Part shown: one piece after another, positions 8,226 to 17,390 of the stretch | Position numbering within the stretch: position 1 is the stretch's first letter | How the letters are laid out: the number at the start of each line of letters is the position of its first letter | NCBI RefSeq assembly: GCF_003208655.1 | Contig: NZ_QKLU01000004.1 | Location: 1 to 64,000, forward strand | Origin: Pedobacter nutrimenti | GTDB taxonomy: Bacteria > Bacteroidota > Bacteroidia > Sphingobacteriales > Sphingobacteriaceae | Direction of reading: 5' to 3' | Length of the DNA: 64,000 bases | Made by a program: the position numbers and the translations under genes | Notes under the pieces: generated by a model | Database searches by the model: none | Seen by the model: the letters and a program-made list of their open reading frames with translations, nothing else | Told to the model about the DNA's origin: nothing

Positions 8226-9679
8226 GATGCCGAAGGTAGATGAATAATAAAATTACTACCCTGTCCCCGTTCACTAATTAACCGGATAGAACCGCCTTGT
8301 TTTTCCAAAATATGTTTAACATAATTTAAACCGAGTCCAGTACCTTTAATTGTATGAGTATCTGACGTGTCGCCCGGAATCCTGAAATAACGATCAAAAA
8401 TTTGGTTGTGATAAATGGACGCAATACCAGGGCCACTATCCTTAAAACTAATTATAACTTCATCGTAGATGCAACTACAACTTAATTGTATATTGACACC
8501 TTTACCACCATATTTCAACGCATTTTCAACCAGGTTATAAAATACATTGGTCAGATGCACCGGATCTCCATACACAAAACATGGTTGGGAAATGGGTTGC
8601 CAATCTAATTTTGCACCGGCATTGTCGATTTGAATCTTCATGGAAGAAATTATCTCATTTAAACCCTGCTGTACATCATACAGTTCATGACGCAACTGCA
8701 CCTGAGCATTGTCCAATTGTTCAAGATTTAGCACCTTATCAATCATTAAATTCAAACGCTTTATTTCTCCCCTGCTTATCTCCAGATAATTTCTCAGGAT
8801 TTCTGGGTTATTTTCCAGGTGGTTTTCCAGGATTGATTCCAAAGCTATAGCTACAGTTGAAACCGGAGTTTTCAGTTCATGTGTCATATTACTGGTAAAG
8901 GACACACGGGCATCACTATAAAGCCGCTGGTTATGCATCAGGCGAAGAATAAATACAAACACAGCTCCCGTAAGCACTAGCATAAAAAATGAAGACAATA
9001 TATAATACCGCATACGATACAATACTGCCCAGGTTAAAGTGGGCACCGCTAATTGATAGGTACGGAAAAAGATAAAATTATAAGCATATTGTTTACTGGT
9101 AAATGCTGCATGAAGAATTTTTTCCTTAGACAGCTTACTGGATAGTGTATCCTTATTGTAACTATAAACAACACGCTCTGCATAAACCGAAATCCCCTCC
9201 TGATCAAGTAAATGATGCACGAGACTGTCCATTCGTTTAATAGCTACCTGATCCAAAGCCAATTCCTTCTTCAGTGTTGTTCCCTGATCAACGGTTATAA
9301 CGCGTTGCTTTGGTTTATCGTTTGATTGACCATTTGCAAACTGTAAACGAATATCAACAATGGTACTATCCCCTTTAAAATCAGATCTGAGATGAGTTGC
9401 GACCTGATTAAAACGCATATTTTGATAGGCATGACTAAATTGTAACCAATCCGATGACAGAAAAAATTTCTTAAAATTTTCGTTCCCTTCATGCCCCTGA
9501 ACAACACTTAGATATGTGCTCATTTTTGCCGCATCCATCACCACCTGCTCCAGATCGACTTTTAATTGCTTACGTTGTGCAACAAACAGCTGGTTAAGCC
9601 AGACCAATTGTAAAATGACACATACAGCAATTGCCAGCACTACCATTGGGTAAGCATATCGGTTTGAAAGCCATTTCAT
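8222..9679 (-). CDS. Sensor histidine kinase
   Basis: 485 residues. A membrane segment lies at about 12-35, followed by a periplasmic sensor region of about 190 residues with no recognised fold, and a second membrane segment at about 225-247. There is no clear HAMP domain. The HisKA motif is FTSNMTHELKTP, with H267 as phosphoacceptor. The ATPase domain has NVFYNLVENALKYGG (N box), DSGPGI (G1) and GTGLGLNYV (G2). It phosphorylates the regulator encoded immediately downstream. The signal sensed is unknown. Confidence 0.93.
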   Translation of the reverse strand: MKWLSNRYAYPMVVLAIAVCVILQLVWLNQLFVAQRKQLKVDLEQVVMDAAKMSTYLSVVQGHEGNENFKKFFLSSDWLQFSHAYQNMRFNQVATHLRSDFKGDSTIVDIRLQFANGQSNDKPKQRVITVDQGTTLKKELALDQVAIKRMDSLVHHLLDQEGISVYAERVVYSYNKDTLSSKLSKEKILHAAFTSKQYAYNFIFFRTYQLAVPTLTWAVLYRMRYYILSSFFMLVLTGAVFVFILRLMHNQRLYSDARVSFTSNMTHELKTPVSTVAIALESILENHLENNPEILRNYLEISRGEIKRLNLMIDKVLNLEQLDNAQVQLRHELYDVQQGLNEIISSMKIQIDNAGAKLDWQPISQPCFVYGDPVHLTNVFYNLVENALKYGGKGVNIQLSCSCIYDEVIISFKDSGPGIASIYHNQIFDRYFRIPGDTSDTHTIKGTGLGLNYVKHILEKQGGSIRLISERGQGSNFIIHLPSAS

Positions 9680-9729
9680 AACACGAAGTTGATCATAAAT
9701 ATTTTAAATAGATCAGTGTCACATGAAAT

Positions 9730-9775
9730 TTAATGTTATTTAATACTTCTTAATGAGCCTTAATATTACTTCAAT
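9730..9775 (+). promoter_or_regulatory. Five 10-bp-phased TTAAT repeats, probable response-regulator sites
   Basis: TTAAT occurs at 9730, 9740, 9750 and 9760, and TTCAAT at 9770, giving exact 10-bp spacing. The array ends one base before the TAGGTTTG promoter box of the receptor gene. Winged-helix regulators of the PhoB class bind direct repeats spaced by one helical turn, and the gene pair for such a system is divergent and adjacent. Binding is inference. Confidence 0.6.
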
Positions 9776-9776
9776 G

Positions 9777-9784
9777 TAGGTTTG
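9777..9784 (+). promoter_or_regulatory. Consensus -7 box of the receptor promoter
   Basis: TAGGTTTG is a perfect match to the Bacteroidota TAnnTTTG box. No good -33 TTTG is seen, as expected for an activator-dependent promoter. The box ends 5 bp before the ATG, so the transcript would be leaderless or nearly so. Confidence 0.55.
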
Positions 9785-9789
9785 CTACC

Positions 9790-12177
9790 ATGAAAAAGCT
9801 CCTATTTTTTTTTATGGCCTTAATGCCATTTACCTTAAGTGCCCAGTATTCCCTCAAAGGTATAGTTACCGATGAAACCGGCCATTCACTCGATGGTGTC
9901 ACCATTACTTTAAGCATAAACCATAAAAATGTGTTGGCTGTACTTACCGATATGGGAAATTTCACTTTAAATCAAATGCAGAAGGGTACTTATCAGATAT
10001 CTGCCACTTTGATAGGTTATAAACCTGTTGTGCTTTCAGTTCCGATACCTAAAGACAGCCTTAAAATAATGATGCAAAGTGATAGCAAAGCCTTAAAAGA
10101 AGTAACCATATCCTTTAGTAAACCGGTCATTGAGCGTAAAGCAGACCGGGTAACATTTAATGTAGAGCAAAGTATTGTGGCCAGTGGAGGTACAGCCTGG
10201 GATGCATTAACCAAAGCACCAGGAGTACTATTAACGTCAACAGGCACCATTATCGCCAATCAAAAGGATGTTCAACTTTATTTAGACAATAAACCATTAC
10301 ATTTATCAGGAGATGACCTCTCTGCTTACCTACAGGGTATTCCCTCTAGCCTCATCGCTAAAATAGAAGTATTTTCCAATCCGCCGGCCAGCTTTGAGGC
10401 AGAAGGCGCCTCGGTAATCAACATCATAACTAAAAAATCAAAAGTACTGGGATTCAATACAACAATTAATGGCGGCTTCACTCAAGCGACATACGGTAGC
10501 TCTGTGATTGGCTCTAATTTTAATTATCGGAAAGATAAATTAAACATTTATGGGGGCTACAGTTTTACATCCCGCAAAAATCGATTTGAAAAACACGATT
10601 ATGTCGTTTATAATAGTCCTGGTGAATACTCCTACTGGGACAGCCCCAGCTATAGTATACTGCAATATAAAACCAACAACTACCGTTTCGGGCTGGATTA
10701 CCAGTTGACCAGTCAACAGGTCCTTGGTTTTTTAATAACCGGAAATAACCGAACCGGCAATACGATGATAAATACGCATACCCAGGTTACCAATAACTTC
10801 AGGACAGTTCCTGATTCTACTTTACAAACCAATGGCAGTACCCGACAGTACAATAACCAATACGCCTACAACCTTAATTATAACCTTCAACTGGATACAA
10901 ACGGACAAGGCCTCAATTTAGATCTGGATTATTCCCCTTACCGGGTTAATCGTCAACCATATTTAAATAGTCATTCTTTTTTGTCCAATGGCAGCCCTAC
11001 TTCCAGTCCATATTATATTTATACACCCACTACCCAAAATATAGATGTTTATTCAGCTAAACTCGATTACAATTATAAAACAGGCAAGATCTGGAACTTC
11101 ACATCTGGTTTTAAATACAGCAGCATTAAAAGTCAGAATAATTTTGACTTTTACAACAATGCAGGCCAACAACCATTGTTTTTAACAGCGAATAGTAATC
11201 ATTTTGAATACACAGAAAACACTGCCTCCATGTATACCAGTATGAGCCTCAGCATAGGAAAATGGAACTTGCAAGGCGGTTTACGAGGAGAGCATACACG
11301 TACCAAAGGCTATTCAATCACCACCAATTCACAAGATAAAAGACAATATTTTAAGCTTTTCCCAACCTTCTTTGCACTTTACAAACCGGATGAACTGAAC
11401 CAATTGCAGTTTACTTATGGTTACCGCATTGAACGTCCGGAATATAACCGTCTCAATCCGGCAAGACAATATTCAAACCCCTATAGTTATCTGGTAGGCA
11501 ACCCCTCATTACGACCAGCCTTTGTACAAAATATAGAGTTAGGATATACTTACAATAAGCGATACAACCTAACGGCTTATTATACTGCAACTCACGATGT
11601 ATTCAGCAACATTACCATACAGGATAATATAAATAAAGTCCTTTACAATACACATCAAAACCTAGGCTTAAGCTTAAACACAGGCATCCGTTTATCAACT
11701 GCATTTCAATTAAACAGTTGGTGGGAAATGAGTACTATGCTGGAACTTTACTATCAACGCGAAAAATCTGCCTATCAGCAAGGCAGTTATGATTATCATC
11801 AGTTTTCTTACGACGGCAATACGACTCAATCCTTTACAATCGATAAACTACACGGCATTAAAGCAGAGCTTTCTGTTATGTATGATTCTTTCGGTATTCA
11901 GGGTATATATAAAATAGGGTACAACTACAATGTAGATGCGGGTATAAAAGCAACTGTCTTAAATGGCCAGGGTACCATTAAACTTTCTGCCGGCGATATT
12001 TTCAACAGCAACAATTATCATGTCAGCGTAAACTACCTCAATCAAAACAACGGCTTCTTCAAAAGAAATGACACCAGATATGGTGCATTAAGTTTTAGCT
12101 ATCGCTTTGGAGCAAACATCGCTGCTGCCCGTAAAAGAAATGCAGGCATTGATGAAGAAAAACAAAGGACACAATAA
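9790..12177 (+). CDS. TonB-dependent-receptor-like outer-membrane beta-barrel protein
   Basis: 795 residues. Signal peptide at 1-18 (FTLSA-Q). A carboxypeptidase-regulatory-like domain covers about 20-95 (LKGIVTDETGHSLDGVTITL). A plug-like domain covers about 100-220 (GGTAWDALTKAPGVL, then SAYLQGIPSSLIAKIEV and GASVINIITKKS). The rest is a beta-barrel rich in alternating aromatic strands, of the OMP_b-brl_3 type often found in Bacteroidota next to OmpR-type two-component systems. No TonB box was clearly seen. The substrate is unknown. It is divergent from the kinase-regulator pair and probably is its target. Confidence 0.88.
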   Translation: MKKLLFFFMALMPFTLSAQYSLKGIVTDETGHSLDGVTITLSINHKNVLAVLTDMGNFTLNQMQKGTYQISATLIGYKPVVLSVPIPKDSLKIMMQSDSKALKEVTISFSKPVIERKADRVTFNVEQSIVASGGTAWDALTKAPGVLLTSTGTIIANQKDVQLYLDNKPLHLSGDDLSAYLQGIPSSLIAKIEVFSNPPASFEAEGASVINIITKKSKVLGFNTTINGGFTQATYGSSVIGSNFNYRKDKLNIYGGYSFTSRKNRFEKHDYVVYNSPGEYSYWDSPSYSILQYKTNNYRFGLDYQLTSQQVLGFLITGNNRTGNTMINTHTQVTNNFRTVPDSTLQTNGSTRQYNNQYAYNLNYNLQLDTNGQGLNLDLDYSPYRVNRQPYLNSHSFLSNGSPTSSPYYIYTPTTQNIDVYSAKLDYNYKTGKIWNFTSGFKYSSIKSQNNFDFYNNAGQQPLFLTANSNHFEYTENTASMYTSMSLSIGKWNLQGGLRGEHTRTKGYSITTNSQDKRQYFKLFPTFFALYKPDELNQLQFTYGYRIERPEYNRLNPARQYSNPYSYLVGNPSLRPAFVQNIELGYTYNKRYNLTAYYTATHDVFSNITIQDNINKVLYNTHQNLGLSLNTGIRLSTAFQLNSWWEMSTMLELYYQREKSAYQQGSYDYHQFSYDGNTTQSFTIDKLHGIKAELSVMYDSFGIQGIYKIGYNYNVDAGIKATVLNGQGTIKLSAGDIFNSNNYHVSVNYLNQNNGFFKRNDTRYGALSFSYRFGANIAAARKRNAGIDEEKQRTQ

Positions 12178-12384
12178 AATTTGAAATGACCCACACGTTT
12201 CAAAGCGTAAAGACACGTTAAAGATCAAAAAGCTGATCATGATTTAATGAAAAACGGGTTGAGCCTTTAAGGCAATACTCCCTCAAATTCACACCTCATT
12301 AATACCGGTAGATTTCCCCTACTTGAACAGCAACAGCTTTCTTAAAATGTTTTGATAGCTTTACAACATTTATCTAGTGTACCT

Positions 12385-12894
12385 ATGCAGCAAATCATCA
12401 TTCCCAAACTATCAGATTTACGACTTGAACTAGTCCCTTTGACGAAAAACGATGCCAATCGTTATCATGAGCTCTATACAACTCTTGATGCGCTTGAAGT
12501 TTATAATGAAAAAGCCATCCTTGACCGTGAATCGCCAAGTGAATTTACGGCTCGCATCCTTTCCTATTGTGTTGGTATATGGACTATACGCCTTACTGAG
12601 GAGCCCGATAAAATCATTGGTGACTGTGCACTGCATCACTGGATGCAAGTCAAAGGTGAAATTGAAATCGGGGGGACCTTATTTCCAGATTTCTGGGGAA
12701 GAAATATGATGCAAGAAGCATTCAGCCTGCTCTTCACCTTCGCACAACAGACCTTAAATGTTCACACGATTATAGGCATTACTCAAGCCAATAATTCCCG
12801 TGCAACAAGGATGGTTTTGAAATTGGGATTTAAGATCACAAGCCGTAACGAAAATGAAATCATCTTGAAGAAAAAACTGAGCTATACAGTTTAA
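12385..12894 (+). CDS. GNAT-family N-acetyltransferase
   Basis: 169 residues from ATG at 12385 (MQQIIIPKLSDLRLELVPL); the 11 residues upstream need a TTG start and look non-coding. The sequence follows the RimJ/RimL-like layout: LRLELVPLTKND at the N terminus, then IIGDCALHHW and EIEIGGTLFPDFWGRNMMQEAF, which is the acetyl-CoA loop, then GITQANNSRATRMVLKLGF. Substrate could be a protein N terminus or a small molecule. It stands alone. Confidence 0.85.
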   Translation: MQQIIIPKLSDLRLELVPLTKNDANRYHELYTTLDALEVYNEKAILDRESPSEFTARILSYCVGIWTIRLTEEPDKIIGDCALHHWMQVKGEIEIGGTLFPDFWGRNMMQEAFSLLFTFAQQTLNVHTIIGITQANNSRATRMVLKLGFKITSRNENEIILKKKLSYTV

Positions 12895-13228
12895 GTCACC
12901 ATACAAACAGGCTGCTATTAAGTTCTACAGTATAACTCAGTGCACAATTTTGATACTAATCAACCCAGATTCGATCATTGCATTCAAGACACTCCCTATT
13001 TTTTATGTTTAAATAAGGTTGAAACAAGAACGCTTGCAAGTTATCAACTTACAGGCGTTTTACTCATTAGAATGTACTCCCTGCCCTATTGAGATCGAAA
13101 CAATTTAAAGACGACTTAATGAGAATTGCCGGCATACCACTCTACCTGCAAAAAACATAATTTCAGTATTTGTGCTTTATTGACCATTTATAATTGCGTT
13201 CACATATATCATATTTTAAGTTATCACT
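12895..13228. other. Intergenic, one hairpin at 13029-13059
   Basis: No coding frame is convincing. AACGCTTGCAAGTT (13029-13042) pairs imperfectly with AACTTACAGGCGTT (13046-13059). It may be a weak terminator, but the T tract is poor. Nothing else was recognised. Confidence 0.45.
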
Positions 13229-13366
13229 GAAGGGAAAATTATTATTTTTCAATCCTCAAGTGGCAAAACTTCAATAGACGTCAAACTACATGACGAAACA
13301 GTTTGGTTAACACAGGGTCAAATGCTGCTATTGTTTGATCAAACAAAACAGAATGTGAGTTTCCAA
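13229..13366 (+). pseudogene. Remnant of a RhuM-family (virulence RhuM/Fic-like) gene
   Basis: In the frame starting at 13229 the translation reads EGKIIIFQSSSGKTSIDV, then KLHDETVWLTQGQMLLLFDQ and TKQNVSFQ. This matches the N terminus of RhuM-family proteins (IxVxLxxETVWLTQxQMAxLF). There is no start codon (an in-frame TAA sits at 13217), and the homology stops after about 46 residues although the frame stays open to about 13459. RhuM genes are usually linked to restriction-modification or other mobile loci. No such partner remains here. Confidence 0.75.
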
Positions 13367-13496
13367 ATAGTAGTAGCAGGACTCCGAAAAATGTTTGATT
13401 ATAAGCTAGTGTTTGCAACCAATGGGTCAGAACTTGGAGATATTTCATATTTTTGAACTGATCCATAACATCAGGCTACCCATACAAAACAACAGC

Positions 13497-14666
13497 ATGT
13501 TATACTTTACCAGTATTGCAATTTCATTATACTTGTTCATACTACTAGCAGTTAAGCCTGATAAAATAACTGCTGATAAACTACTAATGATTTGGCAGCT
13601 GGTAGCAACGCTTCATTTAGCCAGTCTGTATTTACTGGTTTCAGGAAATTATCACCAATTTCCCAATTTAATAGGATGGGGAGATTTATTAGCATTTGTT
13701 CATGGGCCTTTCCTGTATTTATATATCCTTCATCTTACCACACCAATAAAATTCAATAAGAAAAACCTACTTCATTTCTTACCTGTTGCTTTTGCCTATC
13801 TTTTATGGATATCTTTTTTACTACAAAACCCGGAGCAAAAGCTATTGCTTTATGATCAGGGCTTTTCCTCTTCCTACTATAAGATCATTGGAATCATTAC
13901 CAATGTTGGCATCATCATTTCGGGAATTGTTTATGTCTTAGCCTCAGTTGTTTTACTGCATCGATATAAGAAAAAAATAAGCGAAGAATTTTCAGATAAA
14001 GATAAAATCAGCTTGAATTGGCTGCGCTACCTCATCGCAGGCATAGCTGGAATTTGGGTCTTTGTTATTTTTTATCCTACCGCAGAGAGCATCTATTTGA
14101 GTGCCTCGCTATATATCTGTTTCATTGGCTTTTTTGGTGTACGTCAACAACAAATATTCAAAACCACCAATACTTTATCCCCCTCAGCAACCGAGCATCA
14201 CACTTCATCTCCTCAAAGCAGAAATCCTTTAGCAGAACCCATTAATGTAGATTTATTATCCAATAAAATAAAATACGACTGGTCTTCACTTACAGAAGAC
14301 GAAGTTGAACGTATTTTCCTGCAACTAAACAGGATAATGGAGCAAGAAAAACTATACAAAAACGCGGAACTAACGCTGAGCAAATTAGCCGAATCCTTAC
14401 AGCTAAAAGATGCTGCGCTATCGCAAGTCATCAATTCTAAATTTAAGAAGAGTTTTTACGACTATATCAATTCGCTTAGGGTAGTTGAATGTGTAAAAAT
14501 GATTGCTGATGAAAAAAATCAAAACTATACACTGCTATCTATCGCTTTTGATTGCGGCTTCAATTCCAAATCGTCTTTCAATCGTAATTTTCGAAAATTT
14601 ACAGGTAAATCCCCTTCATATTTTTTCAAAAAACCAACCGAAATAACATATCCCAAGGCGCTATAG
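13497..14666 (+). CDS. AraC-family regulator with N-terminal membrane domain
   Basis: 389 residues from ATG at 13497; an in-frame TTG at 13413 would add 28 unlikely residues. The first 220 residues hold about seven hydrophobic segments. The C-terminal 100 residues are an AraC helix-turn-helix pair: LTLSKLAESLQLKDAALSQVIN, then LLSIAFDCGFNSKSSFNRNF and FTGKSPSYF. This layout of a 7TM-like sensor fused to an AraC domain is common in Bacteroidota. The target is unknown; neighbours are pseudogenes and secreted proteins. Confidence 0.88.
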   Translation: MLYFTSIAISLYLFILLAVKPDKITADKLLMIWQLVATLHLASLYLLVSGNYHQFPNLIGWGDLLAFVHGPFLYLYILHLTTPIKFNKKNLLHFLPVAFAYLLWISFLLQNPEQKLLLYDQGFSSSYYKIIGIITNVGIIISGIVYVLASVVLLHRYKKKISEEFSDKDKISLNWLRYLIAGIAGIWVFVIFYPTAESIYLSASLYICFIGFFGVRQQQIFKTTNTLSPSATEHHTSSPQSRNPLAEPINVDLLSNKIKYDWSSLTEDEVERIFLQLNRIMEQEKLYKNAELTLSKLAESLQLKDAALSQVINSKFKKSFYDYINSLRVVECVKMIADEKNQNYTLLSIAFDCGFNSKSSFNRNFRKFTGKSPSYFFKKPTEITYPKAL

Positions 14667-14885
14667 TGCCGCCATTCATTCCTTATTACCCAATTATTCC
14701 TTCCTGACAACACACTTTCAAAAGCGATTTATTTCACTTATTACCAGAAACTTAAAGCGGAGCTCCACTTTAACCAACTCGTTATTACAAACCAATAAGA
14801 GGTGCCACTAAGCCTCGTGGGGCGATTATCATTTCTGAGTGTTCCACCTTTGTCATTAAAACTCTGAAATTTTAGATCGATAATC

Positions 14886-15281
14886 ATGAAAACAAAACTT
14901 TTTTTATTTTCCGCACTAATCTATACAATGATATTGACCTTCGTATCCAGCAAAAAAGATAAGGCTGAGGTCTCCACTAAGGTTTATCCAAAAACTGTAA
15001 GCATTGAATATAAGTGCAAAGTAGCTTCAGGAATCCCAAGCGGCTTAAACCTCATTTACACCAATGAAAATGGCGGTATGCATTTGGCACACCAACGTAC
15101 CATTGTCTTTTAGTAAAAAAAACGTGTCGTAAATGCAAATAACGACATCACAATGGGATTTACGGCTGTTGGCCCTTGGGGAATAAAGGGTGAAATTTAC
15201 ATCGATGGAAAGCTTGTAGATTCAAAAACAGCTTCGTCAAATTCATCATCTAAGTCGTTTACAGAAACTGTTTTATGTTAA
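14886..15281 (+). pseudogene. MmpS-like small secreted protein, doubly frameshifted
   Basis: Frame 1 from ATG 14886 encodes a signal peptide and a sheet-rich domain (VSIEYKCKVASGIPSGLNLIY) and stops at 15113. The homologous continuation NVPLSFSKK is in the next frame over (about 15081-15120), and VVNANNDITMGFTAVG to a stop at 15279-15281 is back in the first frame. The total of 396 bases divides by three, so two compensating indels fit, one probably in the A8 run near 15114-15122. The signal peptide ends SSKKDK, where a lipobox cysteine (SCKKDK) would be expected. Resemblance to MmpS-like Bacteroidota proteins is from memory. A sequencing error cannot be excluded. Confidence 0.65.
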
Positions 15282-15406
15282 AGCGGCTGGCAATGGCTCC
15301 CTAAAAAAACAGGAGGGTGCAACTTCTGGAATTCAAATATTTTTTAAATACTTGCATAACAGCACATTTACATATTGTAACTATCTAATATATAACCCGC
15401 TAAAAT

Positions 15407-15991
15407 ATGAATACACGATCTATAGGTTTGGTAACCATCTTGATCCCGCTAGTCTTCCAGCTACAAGCGCAAAAGACACCTAAAGTAACTAGCCCGAACA
15501 CCCCCTTTGACAAAATAGCAGCTGAAGCCATGATCGGCAAAGACGGTACCTGCACCATCAAGGGCTTTGTGTCTAAAAAAAGCAACTACATGGTCAACCT
15601 GGTAGAGCTATATCCCTGCACCGATTATTTCCTCGAATTTCTCGAACTCAAAAAGAAAGACAAAAAGGGTAAGAAAGCGATATACCTCTCAGATGAAGCC
15701 TTCAGCTACCGGATATTGACTATGATCGGTGCAGATGGCAGCTTTGAATTCAAAGGGCTGAATCCGGGCAAGTATTATCTGCAAACAAGGGTCGTACAAA
15801 CCAAGGTAGGTAACGGTGAAAAGCAAGTGGGCACTGAAACCACTACCACCTACAATGGTCATGGGATACAGGTGGGACAAGGCAGCCGGGCCATCATGGA
15901 AAAGACCCGCTACCTGTACCAGACCGACGAGAACCTTGCCAAAATTGTAGAGATCAATGCCAATGGGCAAGTTATTAATCTTACACTCTAA
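15407..15991 (+). CDS. Secreted protein of unknown function
   Basis: 194 residues with a signal peptide (IPLVFQLQA-QK). The middle (MIGADGSFEFKGLNPGKYYLQT) looks like a carboxypeptidase-regulatory or transthyretin-like beta fold, of the kind that reads as a formatted-output module in Bacteroidota secreted proteins. There is a lysine-rich patch (LELKKKDKKGKKA). It ends 11 bp before the LRR gene and is probably co-transcribed with it. I do not recognise a family with confidence. Confidence 0.7.
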   Translation: MNTRSIGLVTILIPLVFQLQAQKTPKVTSPNTPFDKIAAEAMIGKDGTCTIKGFVSKKSNYMVNLVELYPCTDYFLEFLELKKKDKKGKKAIYLSDEAFSYRILTMIGADGSFEFKGLNPGKYYLQTRVVQTKVGNGEKQVGTETTTTYNGHGIQVGQGSRAIMEKTRYLYQTDENLAKIVEINANGQVINLTL

Positions 15992-16002
15992 AATTACCAG
16001 AC

Positions 16003-16764
16003 ATGACCACAAAAATAATGGCAGGCTGTGCCTTATTCATGGTTTTATCGATAAAAACCATGGCACAGATTGTACGTATACCTGATGCGAATTTCAAAAG
16101 AAGTATCATTGAGCAAGGTGTTGATACCAATGGAGACGGAGAAATCCAAGTAGAAGAAGCCAGAAAGGTGACTGTATTGTATACTACCAAATCCAATATT
16201 GTTTCACTGGAAGGCATCAAAAGCTTTGTCAACCTGGTGGATTTTGGCTTTCACGAAAACAAAGTGAAAACGGTAGACGTTTCGGGTATGAAAAAACTCA
16301 AATTTATATATGGTTTTGACAATCAGTTGGAAACCATTCTGACAAAAGGCTGCGATAGCCTGGTGAATATCAGTTGCCACAAGAACAAACTCAGGAGTAT
16401 CGATGTTTCTCACCTGAAAAAATTAGTCATTTTAAGCCTGGGGTGGAATCTGCTTACCCGGTTGGATGTAAGTAATCATACCTCACTATTGCAATTGGAG
16501 GTGAATGACAATTCACTCCAGGAAATAAAATTCAACAATTGCCCTGAAATGCTCGATATCTGGATGTCTAAAAATCAAATAGCACATCCTATCGACCTTA
16601 GAGCAATGCCCAAGCTGAAGTTCTTCAGGGCTTATTCCAATCCCATCCCTGCGCTGGATATCCGGGGCCTTGCCAATCTTGAAACCTGCAGGTGTTATGA
16701 TTCGAATATCAAAACGCTCAACTTAAGTGGCACGGTAAAACTAAATGACCTGAGCTGGTATTAA
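16003..16764 (+). CDS. Secreted leucine-rich-repeat protein with EF-hand loop
   Basis: 253 residues with a signal peptide (residues 1-21). Residues 27-36 (PDANFKRSII) and the calcium loop D41-TNGDGEIQVEE (41-52) form the head common to Bacteroidota LRR proteins. About eight repeats with LxxLxVSxxxxL spacing follow (for example LKFIYGFDNQLETI, LVNISCHKNKLRSIDV). It ends soon after the last repeat without a sorting domain, so it is either released or held in the periplasm, or the C terminus has been lost. Partner or ligand is unknown. Confidence 0.8.
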   Translation: MTTKIMAGCALFMVLSIKTMAQIVRIPDANFKRSIIEQGVDTNGDGEIQVEEARKVTVLYTTKSNIVSLEGIKSFVNLVDFGFHENKVKTVDVSGMKKLKFIYGFDNQLETILTKGCDSLVNISCHKNKLRSIDVSHLKKLVILSLGWNLLTRLDVSNHTSLLQLEVNDNSLQEIKFNNCPEMLDIWMSKNQIAHPIDLRAMPKLKFFRAYSNPIPALDIRGLANLETCRCYDSNIKTLNLSGTVKLNDLSWY

Positions 16765-16836
16765 TAAAAAATGGTACAGATTAAAATAATTCTTCTCTTT
16801 TAGATACATGGTTTGAACTAAAAGACTTCACAAAAC

Positions 16837-16870
16837 GAAAACAGCTAACAATAAATTGTTAGCTGTTTTC
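16837..16870. terminator. Bidirectional terminator between the LRR gene and tRNA-Leu
   Basis: Perfect 15-bp arms, GAAAACAGCTAACAA and its complement, around a TAAA loop, with A and T ends. It can serve the LRR gene on the plus strand and the tRNA on the minus strand. Confidence 0.85.
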
Positions 16871-16875
16871 TAGTG

Positions 16876-16955
16876 TACCCAGCGCCGGAGTCGAACCGGC
16901 ACGGTTTCCCACAGGTGTTTGAGACCAGCGCGTCTACCAATTCCGCCAGCTGGGC
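16876..16955 (-). tRNA. tRNA-Leu (anticodon CAA)
   Basis: On the minus strand the sequence opens GCCCAGCTGGCGGAATTGGT, the standard leucine D-arm with GG-TAGACGCG. The anticodon loop is CTCAAAC, giving CAA. The T-arm is GCCGG-TTCGACT-CCGGC, and the 3' strand GCTGGGT pairs with the acceptor, with a G-T pair at the end and discriminator A. CCA is not encoded. The anticodon stem seems to hold one T-T mismatch. Confidence 0.95.
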
Positions 16956-17014
16956 ATTTGCTTATTAGCGGGATGCAAATCTATTAAATGCATTTCTAAT
17001 TAGCAAGACTTATT

Positions 17015-17299
17015 TTAATTATCTTCTTTTAATTTTTTATCAACATAAAATGGTGCAAATGGCAGCAAAGAAGCCAAAACAATTAAAGCAGATTTTCCTA
17101 TTTTCCATTTCGCTTCCTGCCAAGCCATTACAAAACAAGCAATGTATAATACGAACAGCATGCCATGTGCCCAACCTGTATATTTAACTGCCATTGGCAT
17201 ATCGGCAAGATATTTCAGTGGCATAGCAATAAAGATCAGCAGGATATAGGATATGCCCTCCGCAACGGCAACTTTTCTAAAAATGGATAGAGAATTCAT
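17015..17299 (-). CDS. DUF3817 small membrane protein
   Basis: 94 residues from ATG 17299 (MNSLSIFRKVAVAEGISY); an ATG at 17326 is also in frame. It has three hydrophobic segments, and the motifs VAEGISYILLIF and KYTGWAHGMLFVLYI are those of DUF3817 integral membrane proteins. The charged C-terminal tail is YVDKKLKEDN. Function unknown in the family. It stands alone between the tRNA and hscB. Confidence 0.8.
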   Translation of the reverse strand: MNSLSIFRKVAVAEGISYILLIFIAMPLKYLADMPMAVKYTGWAHGMLFVLYIACFVMAWQEAKWKIGKSALIVLASLLPFAPFYVDKKLKEDN

Positions 17300-17390
17300 A
17301 ACAATTGATTTGCCGCTAAAATACATCAAAGCCGACTGTAAAAAATCAATAATTCACTTTTTTACAATAAGATAACTTCCTTCGTTTGGT

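Noticed and set aside
13281..13466. Minus-strand frame of 61 codons
   Set aside because: It lies antisense to the RhuM remnant and has no features of a real protein.
14667..14885. Possible RNA gene in the gap after the AraC gene
   Set aside because: No tRNA, tmRNA or other known RNA fold was found; only scattered short pairings.
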